A stretch of 18,970 bases of DNA. It comes from Chloroflexota bacterium (GTDB lineage: Bacteria; Chloroflexota; UBA5177; JANWHV01). Below are positions 7,428-14,794 of this stretch, in pieces. The stretch covers positions 1 through 18,970 of the forward strand of contig JAICHN010000046.1 of the NCBI GenBank assembly GCA_025924845.1, read 5' to 3'. Made by a program: the position numbers and the translations under genes. Within the stretch, counting starts at the first letter, position 1. Each line of letters begins with the position of its first letter. The notes under the pieces were generated by a model. It did not search any database. It was not told the DNA's origin and saw only the letters and a program-made list of their open reading frames with translations.

Positions 7428-8156
7428 GTGGAGGCAATCTTTAAGATGCGGCACGCACACCGGCACGGTCCCTGGGGGGAGCGCCCCGAACACATCCACT
7501 TTGCCAAGACGCGATTCGTCGGTCACCACGAGGGCCGGGAGGGCTTCGAGCCCCCGGACCGGCACTGGGGCGGCCCCGGCCCGGGCGAAGGGCCGGAACG
7601 ATTCGAGATCCATCGTAAGTTCTGGGCCGGGCCTCATGGTCCCCATCGTCGACCGGGCGGTCCGTGGGGCCGAGGGGGCGGACCACGTGTTGGTCGCGGC
7701 GACGTTCGGGCGGCGATTCTGCTCTTGCTGGCCGAGCGGCCCCTGCACGGCTACCAGATTATCCAGGAGATCAGCGAGCGGAGCGGCGGCCTCTGGCGGC
7801 CCAGCCCCGGCTCGGTCTACCCTGCTCTGCAACTGCTCGAAGACGAGGGTCTCGTCCACGCCGAGCAGGAAGCCGAGCGCCGCGTATTTCATCTGACCGA
7901 TGCCGGCCAATCCTATGTGGAAGCACATCGGGCGGAGCTTGCCGCCGCGCGGGACGCCGTGACCGGCTCCGTGGACGACGCGGTGCTGGAGCTGCGCGAT
8001 CTCCATGAGCAGCTTGGCGCCGCGCTCATGCAAGTGGCCAGGGCCGGAACCCCCGCCCAGATCGCCGAGGCCCGCACCCTCCTTAACGGCACCCGCCGCC
8101 AACTGTACCGGATTCTCGCCGGCGACGACGCACCGAGCGAGGCCGGCCAGTCGTAA
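7428..8156 (+). CDS. PadR-family transcriptional regulator with His/Gly-rich N-terminal tail
   Basis: A winged-helix DNA-binding repressor of the PadR family. In the 242-residue product the PadR domain spans about 90-165: RGDVRAAILLLLAERPLHGYQIIQEI, the recognition segment PSPGSVYPALQLLEDEGLV, and the wing ending FHLTDAG. The last 75 residues are helical and should form the dimerisation arm. Residues 1-90 are unusual: rich in Gly, Pro and Arg with eleven His, probably disordered and perhaps metal-binding. The start is GTG 7428 with AAAGGAA about 8 nt before it; ATG 7446 is an alternative that drops six residues. Tandem palindromes in its promoter suggest autoregulation. The MFS gene converges on it from downstream; PadR proteins often control efflux pumps, but the ligand is unknown. 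Confidence 0.88.
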   Translation: MEAIFKMRHAHRHGPWGERPEHIHFAKTRFVGHHEGREGFEPPDRHWGGPGPGEGPERFEIHRKFWAGPHGPHRRPGGPWGRGGGPRVGRGDVRAAILLLLAERPLHGYQIIQEISERSGGLWRPSPGSVYPALQLLEDEGLVHAEQEAERRVFHLTDAGQSYVEAHRAELAAARDAVTGSVDDAVLELRDLHEQLGAALMQVARAGTPAQIAEARTLLNGTRRQLYRILAGDDAPSEAGQS

Positions 8157-8166
8157 CTAACTCAAT

Positions 8167-8200
8167 CGAGGTGGGGAGGACGGGCGTTCTCCCCACCTCG
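8167..8200. terminator. Stem-loop between convergent padR and MFS genes
   Basis: A perfect 12-bp stem pairs 8167-8178 (CGAGGTGGGGAG) with 8189-8200 around a 10-nt loop, 10 nt after the padR stop. It is too long and well placed to be likely by chance. The T-tract is poor (GTGATCTTGTT), so it may act as a weak intrinsic terminator or a 3'-end stabiliser. Confidence 0.6.
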
Positions 8201-8207
8201 GTGATCT

Positions 8208-8265
8208 TGTTGGCGAAATCGTCTGGGAGCGCTCCTTCGGCGGCGTTCGTGCCAATTCGCCAACA
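8208..8265. repeat. Second inverted repeat between padR and MFS genes
   Basis: TGTTGGCGAA at 8208-8217 is the exact reverse complement of 8256-8265, separated by 38 nt. On the minus strand it follows the MFS stop by about 40 nt and may form part of that transcript's 3' end. A 10-bp repeat at this spacing can occur by chance. Confidence 0.35.
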
Positions 8266-8304
8266 GAATCCTCGATGCGCAGCACTCCGCGGCTCGGCGC
8301 GGCC

Positions 8305-9522
8305 CTATAGGTCATCCTCATCGGCCCGCGGCTCCTTAACGCCGATCGCCACCGCCGCGCAGACCATCGCCAGCACCCCGGCCGTGCAGAGAAATACCGA
8401 GCGGATCCCGAAAATCCCCGCGATGGTACTGCCCCCCAATTGGCCAATTGCCGCGCCCGCCGAATTGGCTCCGGCGCTCAGCCCGATCGCGGCGCCCCGC
8501 CGCTCGCGCGGCGTACCCAGACTCAGCATGGTGCTTGAGGTAGCCAGCATGCCGCCCAGCACCAATCCCTCCAGGCCGCGCAGGATGTAGAGTTGGTTGA
8601 TATCGGTCACGAACGCTTGCGGAATGTTAAGCAGGGCCGAACCCAGGGTGGCGCCGATCAGGATCAGCCGGAAGTGGCCGCGTCGATCCATCAGCCGGCC
8701 GACCACCACGGCGGTGACGGCGCTGCAGACGCCGGCGATCGAAAAGACATTGCCCGCCAAGGCGGCGGCATTCGCGGAGTTACCACCCAACTGCTGCACG
8801 AAGACGGGCAGGATCGGCCCTACGATCTGCCCCCCGAACTGCACGGCGCACAGCACCACGATCAGCAACGCCAGCTGCCGGTTCTCGAGGATAACCCTTG
8901 AATCCCGCCAGAAGCTTCGTCGCGGCTCGTCGCGCCGCCTCGTCACCGGCGTAAAGTCCTCGTCGACCAGGAACACCACCAGGAGGGTGGCGATGGCCAG
9001 AAGGGCCGCCGCGGCCAGAAAGGTGGTTCGGAAGCCGAAATGCACGTCCATCTGGCCGCCCAGCAGGGGGCCGATCGAGTTGCCCGTGAACAACGCTGTC
9101 TGCATCAGGCCCATGGCAAAGCCCAGCCGCTCGCGCGGCACGGCCGAGGACACCAGCGCCTGCGAGGCGGCCACGCTGCCGGCCAAAACGCCCTGCATGA
9201 TACGCAGCGCCAGTAACTCTTCCGGATTCTGGGCGAATATCATCAACCAGATCAGCACGGCGCCGCAGCCCATGGCCCGCACTACCATCACCTTGCGGCC
9301 GTAGCGATCCGATACCGCGCCCCAGAGCGGCGCGAAAATGGTCATCGCCACCGTGGTGCCGGCGTAGAGCGCGCCCGACCAAATCAGCACCGAATGCGTA
9401 TCGTGTACGCCAAGATGCTGAACATAGAGGGGAAGAAATGGGTACACAAAGCTGAAGCCCACGATCGCGAGGATTTGGGCGACGAAGCTGGCCCAGAGTA
9501 CCCGCTGCCAGGATTCGTTCAC
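8305..9522 (-). CDS. Major facilitator superfamily (MFS) transporter
   Basis: A 405-residue integral membrane transporter with about twelve hydrophobic segments, the usual MFS size, probably a proton-driven exporter of drugs or metabolites. The signature loop between helices 2 and 3 reads PLWGAVSDRYGRKV (about 65-78), and a second half-copy, VVVGRLMDRRGHFR, sits between helices 8 and 9. Helix 5 has GNSIGPLLGG, close to the antiporter motif C seen in drug exporters. A charged central loop (RRRDEPRRSFWRDS) divides the halves. The start is a GTG at 9522, and the best Shine-Dalgarno (AGGAGG) runs straight into it with no normal spacing. No other in-frame start is close, so the exact N-terminus is uncertain. 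It is convergent with padR and divergent from the M24 peptidase. The substrate cannot be told. Confidence 0.88.
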   Translation of the reverse strand: MNESWQRVLWASFVAQILAIVGFSFVYPFLPLYVQHLGVHDTHSVLIWSGALYAGTTVAMTIFAPLWGAVSDRYGRKVMVVRAMGCGAVLIWLMIFAQNPEELLALRIMQGVLAGSVAASQALVSSAVPRERLGFAMGLMQTALFTGNSIGPLLGGQMDVHFGFRTTFLAAAALLAIATLLVVFLVDEDFTPVTRRRDEPRRSFWRDSRVILENRQLALLIVVLCAVQFGGQIVGPILPVFVQQLGGNSANAAALAGNVFSIAGVCSAVTAVVVGRLMDRRGHFRLILIGATLGSALLNIPQAFVTDINQLYILRGLEGLVLGGMLATSSTMLSLGTPRERRGAAIGLSAGANSAGAAIGQLGGSTIAGIFGIRSVFLCTAGVLAMVCAAVAIGVKEPRADEDDL

Positions 9523-9762
9523 CTCCTCAGTGTACGTAATTGCTCCTTGTCGTGTCCTGGTTGGAGTTCAGGCGAGCTGCGCCTCGCGTTTGTGGACGTG
9601 CTCTCGGGCGGCTTCGCTATACTGCTCCTAAAACGCGCCCTCGACCATAAACGCTCGCCGCGCATTCATGCGCGGGCCCGCAACACTGATACTATGAAGA
9701 GAACGCCTCTCGTCGTCTATCTGGGGCGTCCGGCCAAGCGGGATAGAAGGAGAAGTGCCGGC

Positions 9763-10905
9763 ATGAGCGCCGAGGACCGAGCCTTGCTGCTGATCGCGGA
9801 TAGCGTCAACAACGCCGATATGTACCATGCAATCGGCTTCCTGTTTGGGGATCCGGTCATCTATCTGCGCACTGCCGGTGGGGAAACGCTCGTCTGCTCC
9901 AACTTTGAGGCGGAGGAGGCGCGCCGTCGTAGCCGGGTGCGCGACGTGATCGCCCCGCAAAGTCTTGGCTACGACGCGCTGCGTACCCAGATACCGAACC
10001 GTCACGAGGCGTACGCCGAGATGGTCCGCCGCTTGCTGGAGGCACGGGGGGTCCACGCCGTGACCGTGACCAACGACGCGCCGGTCAGCGTGGTGGATTA
10101 CCTGCGCGGGCATGGTGTGGATGTAGCGTGCGACCCGGACGCCCTGATCGAGACGCGGAAAATCAAACGCCCCGATGAGATCGCGGCGATCGAAACGGCG
10201 CAGCGCGCGGTCGAAAAGGCCATGCGCCGGGCCGTCGATCTGATTGCGGGGAGCGAGGTGCGCGACGGCATGTTGTTCCATGAGGGGCAGCCGCTCACCG
10301 CCGAGGATCTCCACATGGCGACCGATACCGTGTTCCTGGCCGAACGCTGCGTGGGCGAGGGCACCATCGCCGCCTGCGGCCTGGATGCCGCCAGTCCGCA
10401 CAATCGAGGCGCCGGCCCCCTTCAGGCCGCGGCGCCCATCGTGCTGGACATCTTCCCTCGTCACTTAAAGCTCCGCTACTTCTCCGATATGACCCGTACG
10501 GTAAGCAAGGGCGACCCCGGCCCGGAGATCCGCCGCATGTACGACACTACCCTCCGCGCCCAGGAGGCGGCATTGGCCGCGATCGCTCCGGGGGTGAGCG
10601 GGAAGGACATACACGAGACGGCCTGCAAGGTATTCGAGGAGGCCGGCTATCCTACGAGCCTGCGCCTGGGCGTGATGCCGCCCACCGGGTTTATCCATAG
10701 CCTGGGTCATGGGGTGGGGCTGGAGATTCACGAGGGACCAAACATGGGTCCGCATGGCGAGGTGCTGCGCGAAGGTCATATCGTAACGGTCGAGCCCGGC
10801 CTCTACGACCCGGCGGTCGGCGGCGTGCGTATCGAGGATATGGTAGTGGTGACCGCGAACGGCTGCCGGAATCTGACTAACTTCGAGAAGGTATTGGTGG
10901 TGTGA
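9763..10905 (+). CDS. M24 family metallopeptidase (Xaa-Pro aminopeptidase/prolidase-like)
   Basis: A probable cytoplasmic dinuclear metallopeptidase that removes or cleaves at N-terminal Xaa-Pro bonds. In the 380-residue product the five metal ligands of the pita-bread fold are all present: Asp229 (VLDIFP), Asp242 (SDMTRT), His316 (LGHGVGLEIHE), Glu344 (TVEPGLY) and Glu358 (RIEDMVVV). The proposed proton-shuttle histidines also appear, in ASPHNRG and EIHEGP. Residues 1-130 form a creatinase-type N-terminal domain. I chose ATG 9763 with AAGGAG 10 nt upstream; an in-frame ATG at 9694 would add 23 basic residues with no clear ribosome site. The next gene overlaps its stop codon by 4 nt, so the two are translated together. 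An intact active site makes it a likely working enzyme rather than a M24 paralog with only a scaffold role. Confidence 0.88.
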   Translation: MSAEDRALLLIADSVNNADMYHAIGFLFGDPVIYLRTAGGETLVCSNFEAEEARRRSRVRDVIAPQSLGYDALRTQIPNRHEAYAEMVRRLLEARGVHAVTVTNDAPVSVVDYLRGHGVDVACDPDALIETRKIKRPDEIAAIETAQRAVEKAMRRAVDLIAGSEVRDGMLFHEGQPLTAEDLHMATDTVFLAERCVGEGTIAACGLDAASPHNRGAGPLQAAAPIVLDIFPRHLKLRYFSDMTRTVSKGDPGPEIRRMYDTTLRAQEAALAAIAPGVSGKDIHETACKVFEEAGYPTSLRLGVMPPTGFIHSLGHGVGLEIHEGPNMGPHGEVLREGHIVTVEPGLYDPAVGGVRIEDMVVVTANGCRNLTNFEKVLVV

Positions 10906-11429
10906 TTCTCCGTTATCGGACGGCGCCGCTCGATCGCGCGGCGCTGATCCGCACGATCTGCACGTTGGCCGGATTGCTGGGGCTGCTGATCCTGGTCTAT
11001 TTTATCCATCAGTTCGCGCCGCCGATCATGTTGCTCGACGCGCCCTTGCTGGCCCTGCCCGCCCTGGCCTACGCGGGCAGTCCGGAAGGCTACGCCGTGG
11101 ATGCCGAGGCAATCTACATCGAGCGCAGGGCGATGCGCACCCTGCGCATTCCTCTGTCGCGGCTGACCGCCGCCGGCCCATTTCGCCGTCCCGCCGTGTC
11201 CGGCGCGATCCGTATCTACGGCACGGGCGGCCTCTTCGGCTGGGCGGGGCGCTACCGCTTCCGCGACCTGGGCGGCGTGTCCATGCATGCGACCAATTTA
11301 GACCGCCTGGTGCTGATCCAGCGCGTGCGCGGCCGCCCTTTACTGATAAGCCCCCTGGATCCGGGCGCCTTCCTGAACGGGGTGCGCCGCCAATTCGAGA
11401 CAATCGAGGCAACGGCTCGCCACGGGTAG
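10902..11429 (+). CDS. Membrane-anchored bacterial PH-domain protein (bPH_5-like)
   Basis: The 175-residue product has two hydrophobic helices near the N-terminus (about 17-36 and 41-58), then a soluble domain from about 64 to 165. The pattern GYAVDAEAIYIERRAMRTLRIPL followed by GLFGWAGRYRF and RLVLIQRVRGRPLLISPLDPGAFL matches the bacterial pleckstrin-homology-like domain family often annotated DUF/bPH_5. The biochemical role of this family is largely unknown; a membrane-proximal binding or scaffolding role is inferred. It starts at a GTG that overlaps the stop of the peptidase gene (GTGA), which means translational coupling and probably matched amounts of the two proteins. The gene ends with TAG at 11427-11429, just ahead of a small hairpin. 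Confidence 0.75.
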   Translation: MILRYRTAPLDRAALIRTICTLAGLLGLLILVYFIHQFAPPIMLLDAPLLALPALAYAGSPEGYAVDAEAIYIERRAMRTLRIPLSRLTAAGPFRRPAVSGAIRIYGTGGLFGWAGRYRFRDLGGVSMHATNLDRLVLIQRVRGRPLLISPLDPGAFLNGVRRQFETIEATARHG

Positions 11430-11447
11430 CGCCATGTGGCTTTACGC

Positions 11448-11465
11448 GCGAGGAATTGTCCTCGC
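11448..11465 (+). terminator. Short hairpin after the peptidase/PH-domain operon
   Basis: GCGAGGA (11448-11454) pairs with TCCTCGC (11459-11465) around the tetraloop ATTG, 18 nt after the stop. Only TTACC follows, so it may be a weak terminator or simply a 3'-end hairpin. Confidence 0.35.
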
Positions 11466-11615
11466 TTACCTCATTGCTCGATGCCTGCCCCGACAGGGCC
11501 ACCCTGGTAGCGTATCGCGTGGCGATCATGGATGAGAACGTGCCTGCGAAGCGCGGCGCAGCGACGTGCATCTGACGATGCGCAGAAGGGAGCGGCGCGA
11601 GATCGGAAAATACAA

Positions 11616-11631
11616 GCCTCCGGGCTGAGGC
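11616..11631 (-). terminator. Possible intrinsic terminator of the toxin-antitoxin operon
   Basis: On the minus strand GCCTC-AGCCCG-GAGGC forms a 5-bp stem, extendable by a G-U pair, followed by TTGTATTTT. It lies 50 nt after the toxin stop. The stem is short but the T-rich tail is in the right place. The rest of 11466-11680 shows nothing else that I can support. Confidence 0.4.
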
Positions 11632-11680
11632 CGGCCTCGCTCCTGCCTGCCGCCGCTCGGAGGAGTGTGGCCGTTCCGAA

Positions 11681-12028
11681 TCAGAGTGGGAGAAACAGCA
11701 CGCGCATGCGTAGCTCTTCAGGCTCGCCGACTGTGGCAATGATTTCCAGATCTCGGATGCAAGCACCGATGGAGACCCGCAACTGATGCGCATAGATTAC
11801 ACCGGCAAAGGGAACGCTTGCCGTCTGTCGGCGTGTAGCCTCCACGAGCAAATCGTCATCCTGCGAGAAAAGCGCACGCCCATGCGCCGAGGCCCGGTCC
11901 AGTAGCGCCGTATCGTCCAGTGTACTGGCCGCGTCCTCGAACGCTGTCAGCACATCGACGTTCCGGAGCCGAAGTCCAGTCGTAATCGCTCGAGGCACGT
12001 GCTGATCCATGTAGAGCCCTACCGGCAT
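11681..12028 (-). CDS. DUF5615 PIN-like toxin of a type II toxin-antitoxin pair
   Basis: A 115-residue PIN-like protein of the DUF5615 family, the presumed ribonuclease toxin of DUF433/DUF5615 modules (VapC45-like in mycobacterial naming). The family features are visible: an N-terminal strand with YMDQHVPRAITTGLRLRNVDVLT, then LDDTALLDRASAHGRALFSQDDDLL, which holds acidic residues expected to bind metal, and the end segment GVIYAHQLRVSIGACIRDLE. It ends at LFLPL, full length for the family. Its ATG overlaps the antitoxin stop (TAATG), so it is translated by coupling and should stay below the antitoxin in amount. The RNA target is unknown. Nothing looks broken. Confidence 0.85.
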   Translation of the reverse strand: MPVGLYMDQHVPRAITTGLRLRNVDVLTAFEDAASTLDDTALLDRASAHGRALFSQDDDLLVEATRRQTASVPFAGVIYAHQLRVSIGACIRDLEIIATVGEPEELRMRVLFLPL

Positions 12029-12342
12029 TAGGGCTTGCCTTGCGCGGGCGGATATGCCCTGAGGGATACGGCCGGCGCCTGCCGGCGCAGTTCATCTACC
12101 GCTTCCATGCGGCGCGCGATGTCTTGGTTCAGATCGTCCCGGTGATCCCAGTAGTAGGCTAATGCCGAGTGGATTTGACCGAGTGAGAGGTAGGGGAACT
12201 GGAAGTGTAACTCCTCCGGGCTCCAGCCATAGGCGGTCTGCGCCAGGGCCAACTCAATGACCTTCATCGTCGTTCCGGCGACGAGCGGAACACCCTTGGG
12301 ATCGAGGACAATATGCTCATACCGGGTTTCAACGAATGACAT
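12028..12342 (-). CDS. DUF433 antitoxin
   Basis: A 104-residue DUF433 protein, the usual partner of DUF5615 toxins (VapB45-like). The family pattern is nearly complete: TRYEHIVLDPKGVPLVAGTTMKVIELAL, then YGWSPEELHFQFPYLSLGQIHSALAYYWDHRDDL. The small winged-helix-like fold is expected to bind the toxin and often the operon's own promoter. ATG 12342 has GGAG 7 nt upstream. The last base of its stop codon is the first base of the toxin start. An inverted repeat brackets its promoter and leader and is a candidate site for autorepression. The C-terminal tail (RRQAPAVSLRAYPPAQGKP) is probably the toxin-neutralising segment, which is inference. Confidence 0.85.
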   Translation of the reverse strand: MSFVETRYEHIVLDPKGVPLVAGTTMKVIELALAQTAYGWSPEELHFQFPYLSLGQIHSALAYYWDHRDDLNQDIARRMEAVDELRRQAPAVSLRAYPPAQGKP

Positions 12343-12354
12343 TGATGCACTCCA

Positions 12355-12433
12355 CGGTAAACTCGTTGGCCTCGGTCTCCTGGCGGTTTCGCGGCACGAA
12401 TTAGCGTCATAGTGAGTTTACCGCCTATATCAA
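12355..12433 (-). promoter_or_regulatory. Toxin-antitoxin promoter flanked by a 10-bp inverted repeat
   Basis: On the minus strand, TTGATA (12433-12428) and TATGAC (12411-12406) form a -35/-10 pair with a 16-nt spacer, about 65 nt before the antitoxin start. One arm of an inverted repeat, CGGTAAACTC (12423-12414), lies in that spacer. The other arm (12364-12355) lies just upstream of the ribosome site. If transcription starts about 7 nt past the -10, the first arm is not in the mRNA, so the pair would act as two DNA operators rather than as a hairpin. Confidence 0.5.
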
Positions 12434-12617
12434 CGAAAAGGTGGCGGACTATCTGGCCGGCGGCGCCCGCCTGGTCTGGCTCGTGTTTCCGCGCACCCGC
12501 ACCGTCCAGATTCACCGCGCGGGCGAGCCCATCCAGATCGTGTCCGGCACGGAGCGACTGCACGGCGACCCGGTTCTGCCGGGCTTCTCTCTCGCCCTCG
12601 ACGGGCTATTCTCCTGA
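12414..12617 (+). pseudogene. 3' fragment of an Uma2-family (DUF820) endonuclease-like gene
   Basis: The plus-strand frame from 12414 to the TGA at 12615-12617 encodes about 67 residues that match the C-terminal end of Uma2/DUF820 proteins: NEKVADYLAGGARLVWLVFPRTRTV, then GTERLHGDPVLPGF and LDGLFS. Full-length members have about 180-200 residues in a PD-(D/E)XK nuclease fold, so about the first two thirds is missing, including most of the active site. An in-frame TAG at 12402-12404 and the adjoining antitoxin promoter mark the break. No start codon in a good context remains. The missing 5' part is not present elsewhere in the window. Confidence 0.75.
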
Positions 12618-12669
12618 GCGCTCCGGCCGACCGCGGCTGTGCTCGGCCATAGCCGCCGCCATCCTCGCT

Positions 12670-12705
12670 TAATCGCCTGTGTTCATCCCCTGCCACAGGC
12701 GATTA
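12670..12705. terminator. Bidirectional stem-loop terminator
   Basis: TAATCGCCTGTG (12670-12681) pairs perfectly over 12 bp with 12694-12705, around a 12-nt loop. On the plus strand it is followed by CTTTCTCTC, so it would end the Uma2-fragment transcript. On the minus strand it starts 8 nt after the glycosyltransferase stop. Confidence 0.7.
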
Positions 12706-12712
12706 CTTTCTC

Positions 12713-14794
12713 TCACCCAATCAAGCGCGGGCACACGGTGAGCAGCCGCTGGGTCAGGGTGGTGAGATAGGCCGGACCCTGCTGGGTCGGCATGGTGATG
12801 CGGTAGACCCAGATCGCGGCGCCCTGGAGATCGGTGAGCAACAGGCTGGGCACGCCGGCGCAGTCCGGATCGGGCCCCTCCACGTCGCGCAGCACCACCA
12901 CGTTGGAATGCGGCGTGGGTAGGGCGCCTCCCGCATCCGGGCAGAAGGGACGCGGCCCGCCGGGATAGGGATACAGCACGGCGGCCGGATCGACACGATA
13001 GCCGTTGATGATGTCGCAGAGTGCATGATTGGGATCGATCTTTTCCATGTCCGTGGGGAGCACGATGACGGTGCGCGGACTGTTGAGCAGGACGCGGGTC
13101 ACCAGATCGGCGGTAGGATAGGGGGCATAGCGTTGGGGTAGCATGGTGACGTAGAACTGATGAAGGTTGAGACCCAGAATAGCGGCCAGGGCGACGATGA
13201 CGCAGAGGCCCCTTACCGTGCCGCGCGGGCCCGGCAGGATCCGGGCCAGGGCCGCGCACGACGCGTGGAGTCCCCACCCGGCGAGGAGGGCGGCCGGGGC
13301 AACGGCAATCATCAGGCGCGTATCCGCGATCTGCGGGGCGTAATAGAGCGGCGTGGTGAGGAGCACGCCAACCGCGAACCAGATCAGGACGAGACGCACG
13401 CCGTCATGGCGTAGTCGGCGCAGGGCCAGGGTGACGCCGATGCAGAGCGCCCCTCCCGACAGCACGTCGAATACCTCTCCGTAGACATAGTGGCTGACTT
13501 CCGTGGCATAGAGGAAGGCATAGACCCCTCGCACCGTATTCTGGGCCAGGAGATTGCCGACGGGCACATAGGTGCGGGCCTGGGAGAGGCTGATCAGGGG
13601 GAACATCTGGCGGATCGTCTGATCGCCGTTGTCCGCCAGCAAGGGCAACACCACCAACACGAAGCCCGCCAGGAGAAAGGCGAGGCGCCGCGCCGCCAAT
13701 CGCCAACCGCCGCGCCAATCGAGGAGCACCGTCGCTCCCACCACGCCGATCATCAGGCGGCCCGAGAATAGACTGTACCAGGCGCCGGCCGCGCAGGCGC
13801 CCGCGGCGAACAGCAGCATGGCCGAGTTCCGTCGCATCCCCGCGTAACAGAGTGCCGCCGCGCCCGCCATGAAGAACAGGGGATCGTTATTGTTGTAGCC
13901 GATACGCGCGAACGCCCAGAGCAGAGGGCAGGCGATGTAGATGACTACCGCCGCCATCGCACGGGCCGCCCCGCCCAGGCGGCGTCCCAGCGCATAGAGC
14001 GGGATGATGGGGAGCGCCGCGGCCAGCGTGCTGCTGAGCCGCCAGCCCAGGGCGTGCATATCGGTTAGGCGCATTACCACGCCCTGGTAGATACTGTCGG
14101 CCAGGGGGTGAATCCCATAGACTCCGGCCTGGCTGAAGGGGTCCACCGCCGCGCCCTGGGCCACGGCGCGGGCCAGATCATAGAACGGCCACTCATCGCC
14201 CCAGAAGAGAAAATGCCAATCGCGTATGTCGTATTGGTTGAAGGCGGTAAAGGAGAGTACGGCCGCGATCGTAAACAGATAGTCGATAGGTCCCCAGCGG
14301 GGCAACGGATCGGGGGCGGCCGATCCGGTGAGGCCGCGGAGCGCCCCAGCCGTGAGGCCGATCGCCGCTAAAAAGGGGAGCAGGAGCCAGGGGTTGGCGA
14401 CCCGCGCGTGCGCCGCGCCGATCACCCAGGCATAGAGCACGAGGGCGACGGCGATCGCGGCCAGGGCCAGGGGCGGGCGACCTCTCGTGAAGCGCAGACC
14501 CGTATCATCCGCCACCGCTTCCGCTTCGCGGGCAGGCAACAAGGGCGGGAGCGTGAAGAATACGCCGAGACAGCCCAGGAGGACGCAGAGGGTGCCATAG
14601 AGCACCCACTCCGGGTTCGGGAAGACGTCGCCGAGGATGCCATAGGGGAGGGTAGGAAGCCGGCCTAGACTAGAGGTCTGCTGCATGAGCAGCACGCCCA
14701 GCGGGACAAGCGCCGCGCAGGCAAGCGCCGCTGCCGCCCGCGCCCACATGAGGGGCGGCAAGGTAGCGTCCGGCGTGGTCATGGCGCGATTCAT
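12713..14794 (-). CDS. GT-C family membrane glycosyltransferase (PMT/ArnT-like)
   Basis: A 693-residue polytopic membrane protein, probably transferring a sugar from a polyprenyl-phosphate donor at the outer face of the membrane. It has about a dozen hydrophobic segments and, after a long membrane-embedded N-terminal part, the acidic pair Asp200-Glu201 in FLFWGDEWPFYD, which fits the first-loop DE catalytic motif of PMT/GT39, ArnT and related enzymes. The loop GVYGIHPLADSIYQ follows. The last about 150 residues, from roughly PTADLVTRVL, form a soluble domain. An N-terminal extension of about 165 residues before the usual start of the GT-C core is longer than usual and adds several helices. 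ATG 14794 abuts GGAGGGAG without spacing, and a second ATG at 14782 (MTTPDATL) is about equally possible. Donor and acceptor are unknown. It stands alone. Confidence 0.75.
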   Translation of the reverse strand: MNRAMTTPDATLPPLMWARAAAALACAALVPLGVLLMQQTSSLGRLPTLPYGILGDVFPNPEWVLYGTLCVLLGCLGVFFTLPPLLPAREAEAVADDTGLRFTRGRPPLALAAIAVALVLYAWVIGAAHARVANPWLLLPFLAAIGLTAGALRGLTGSAAPDPLPRWGPIDYLFTIAAVLSFTAFNQYDIRDWHFLFWGDEWPFYDLARAVAQGAAVDPFSQAGVYGIHPLADSIYQGVVMRLTDMHALGWRLSSTLAAALPIIPLYALGRRLGGAARAMAAVVIYIACPLLWAFARIGYNNNDPLFFMAGAAALCYAGMRRNSAMLLFAAGACAAGAWYSLFSGRLMIGVVGATVLLDWRGGWRLAARRLAFLLAGFVLVVLPLLADNGDQTIRQMFPLISLSQARTYVPVGNLLAQNTVRGVYAFLYATEVSHYVYGEVFDVLSGGALCIGVTLALRRLRHDGVRLVLIWFAVGVLLTTPLYYAPQIADTRLMIAVAPAALLAGWGLHASCAALARILPGPRGTVRGLCVIVALAAILGLNLHQFYVTMLPQRYAPYPTADLVTRVLLNSPRTVIVLPTDMEKIDPNHALCDIINGYRVDPAAVLYPYPGGPRPFCPDAGGALPTPHSNVVVLRDVEGPDPDCAGVPSLLLTDLQGAAIWVYRITMPTQQGPAYLTTLTQRLLTVCPRLIG

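Noticed and set aside
9628..10464. Minus-strand frame of 278 codons opposite the M24 peptidase
   Set aside because: The plus-strand protein has complete catalytic motifs; the antisense product has none.
11026..11793. Minus-strand frame of 255 codons across the PH-domain gene and the gap after it
   Set aside because: Overlaps both the PH-domain gene and the toxin gene out of frame; low-complexity Ser/Arg-rich product with no motif.
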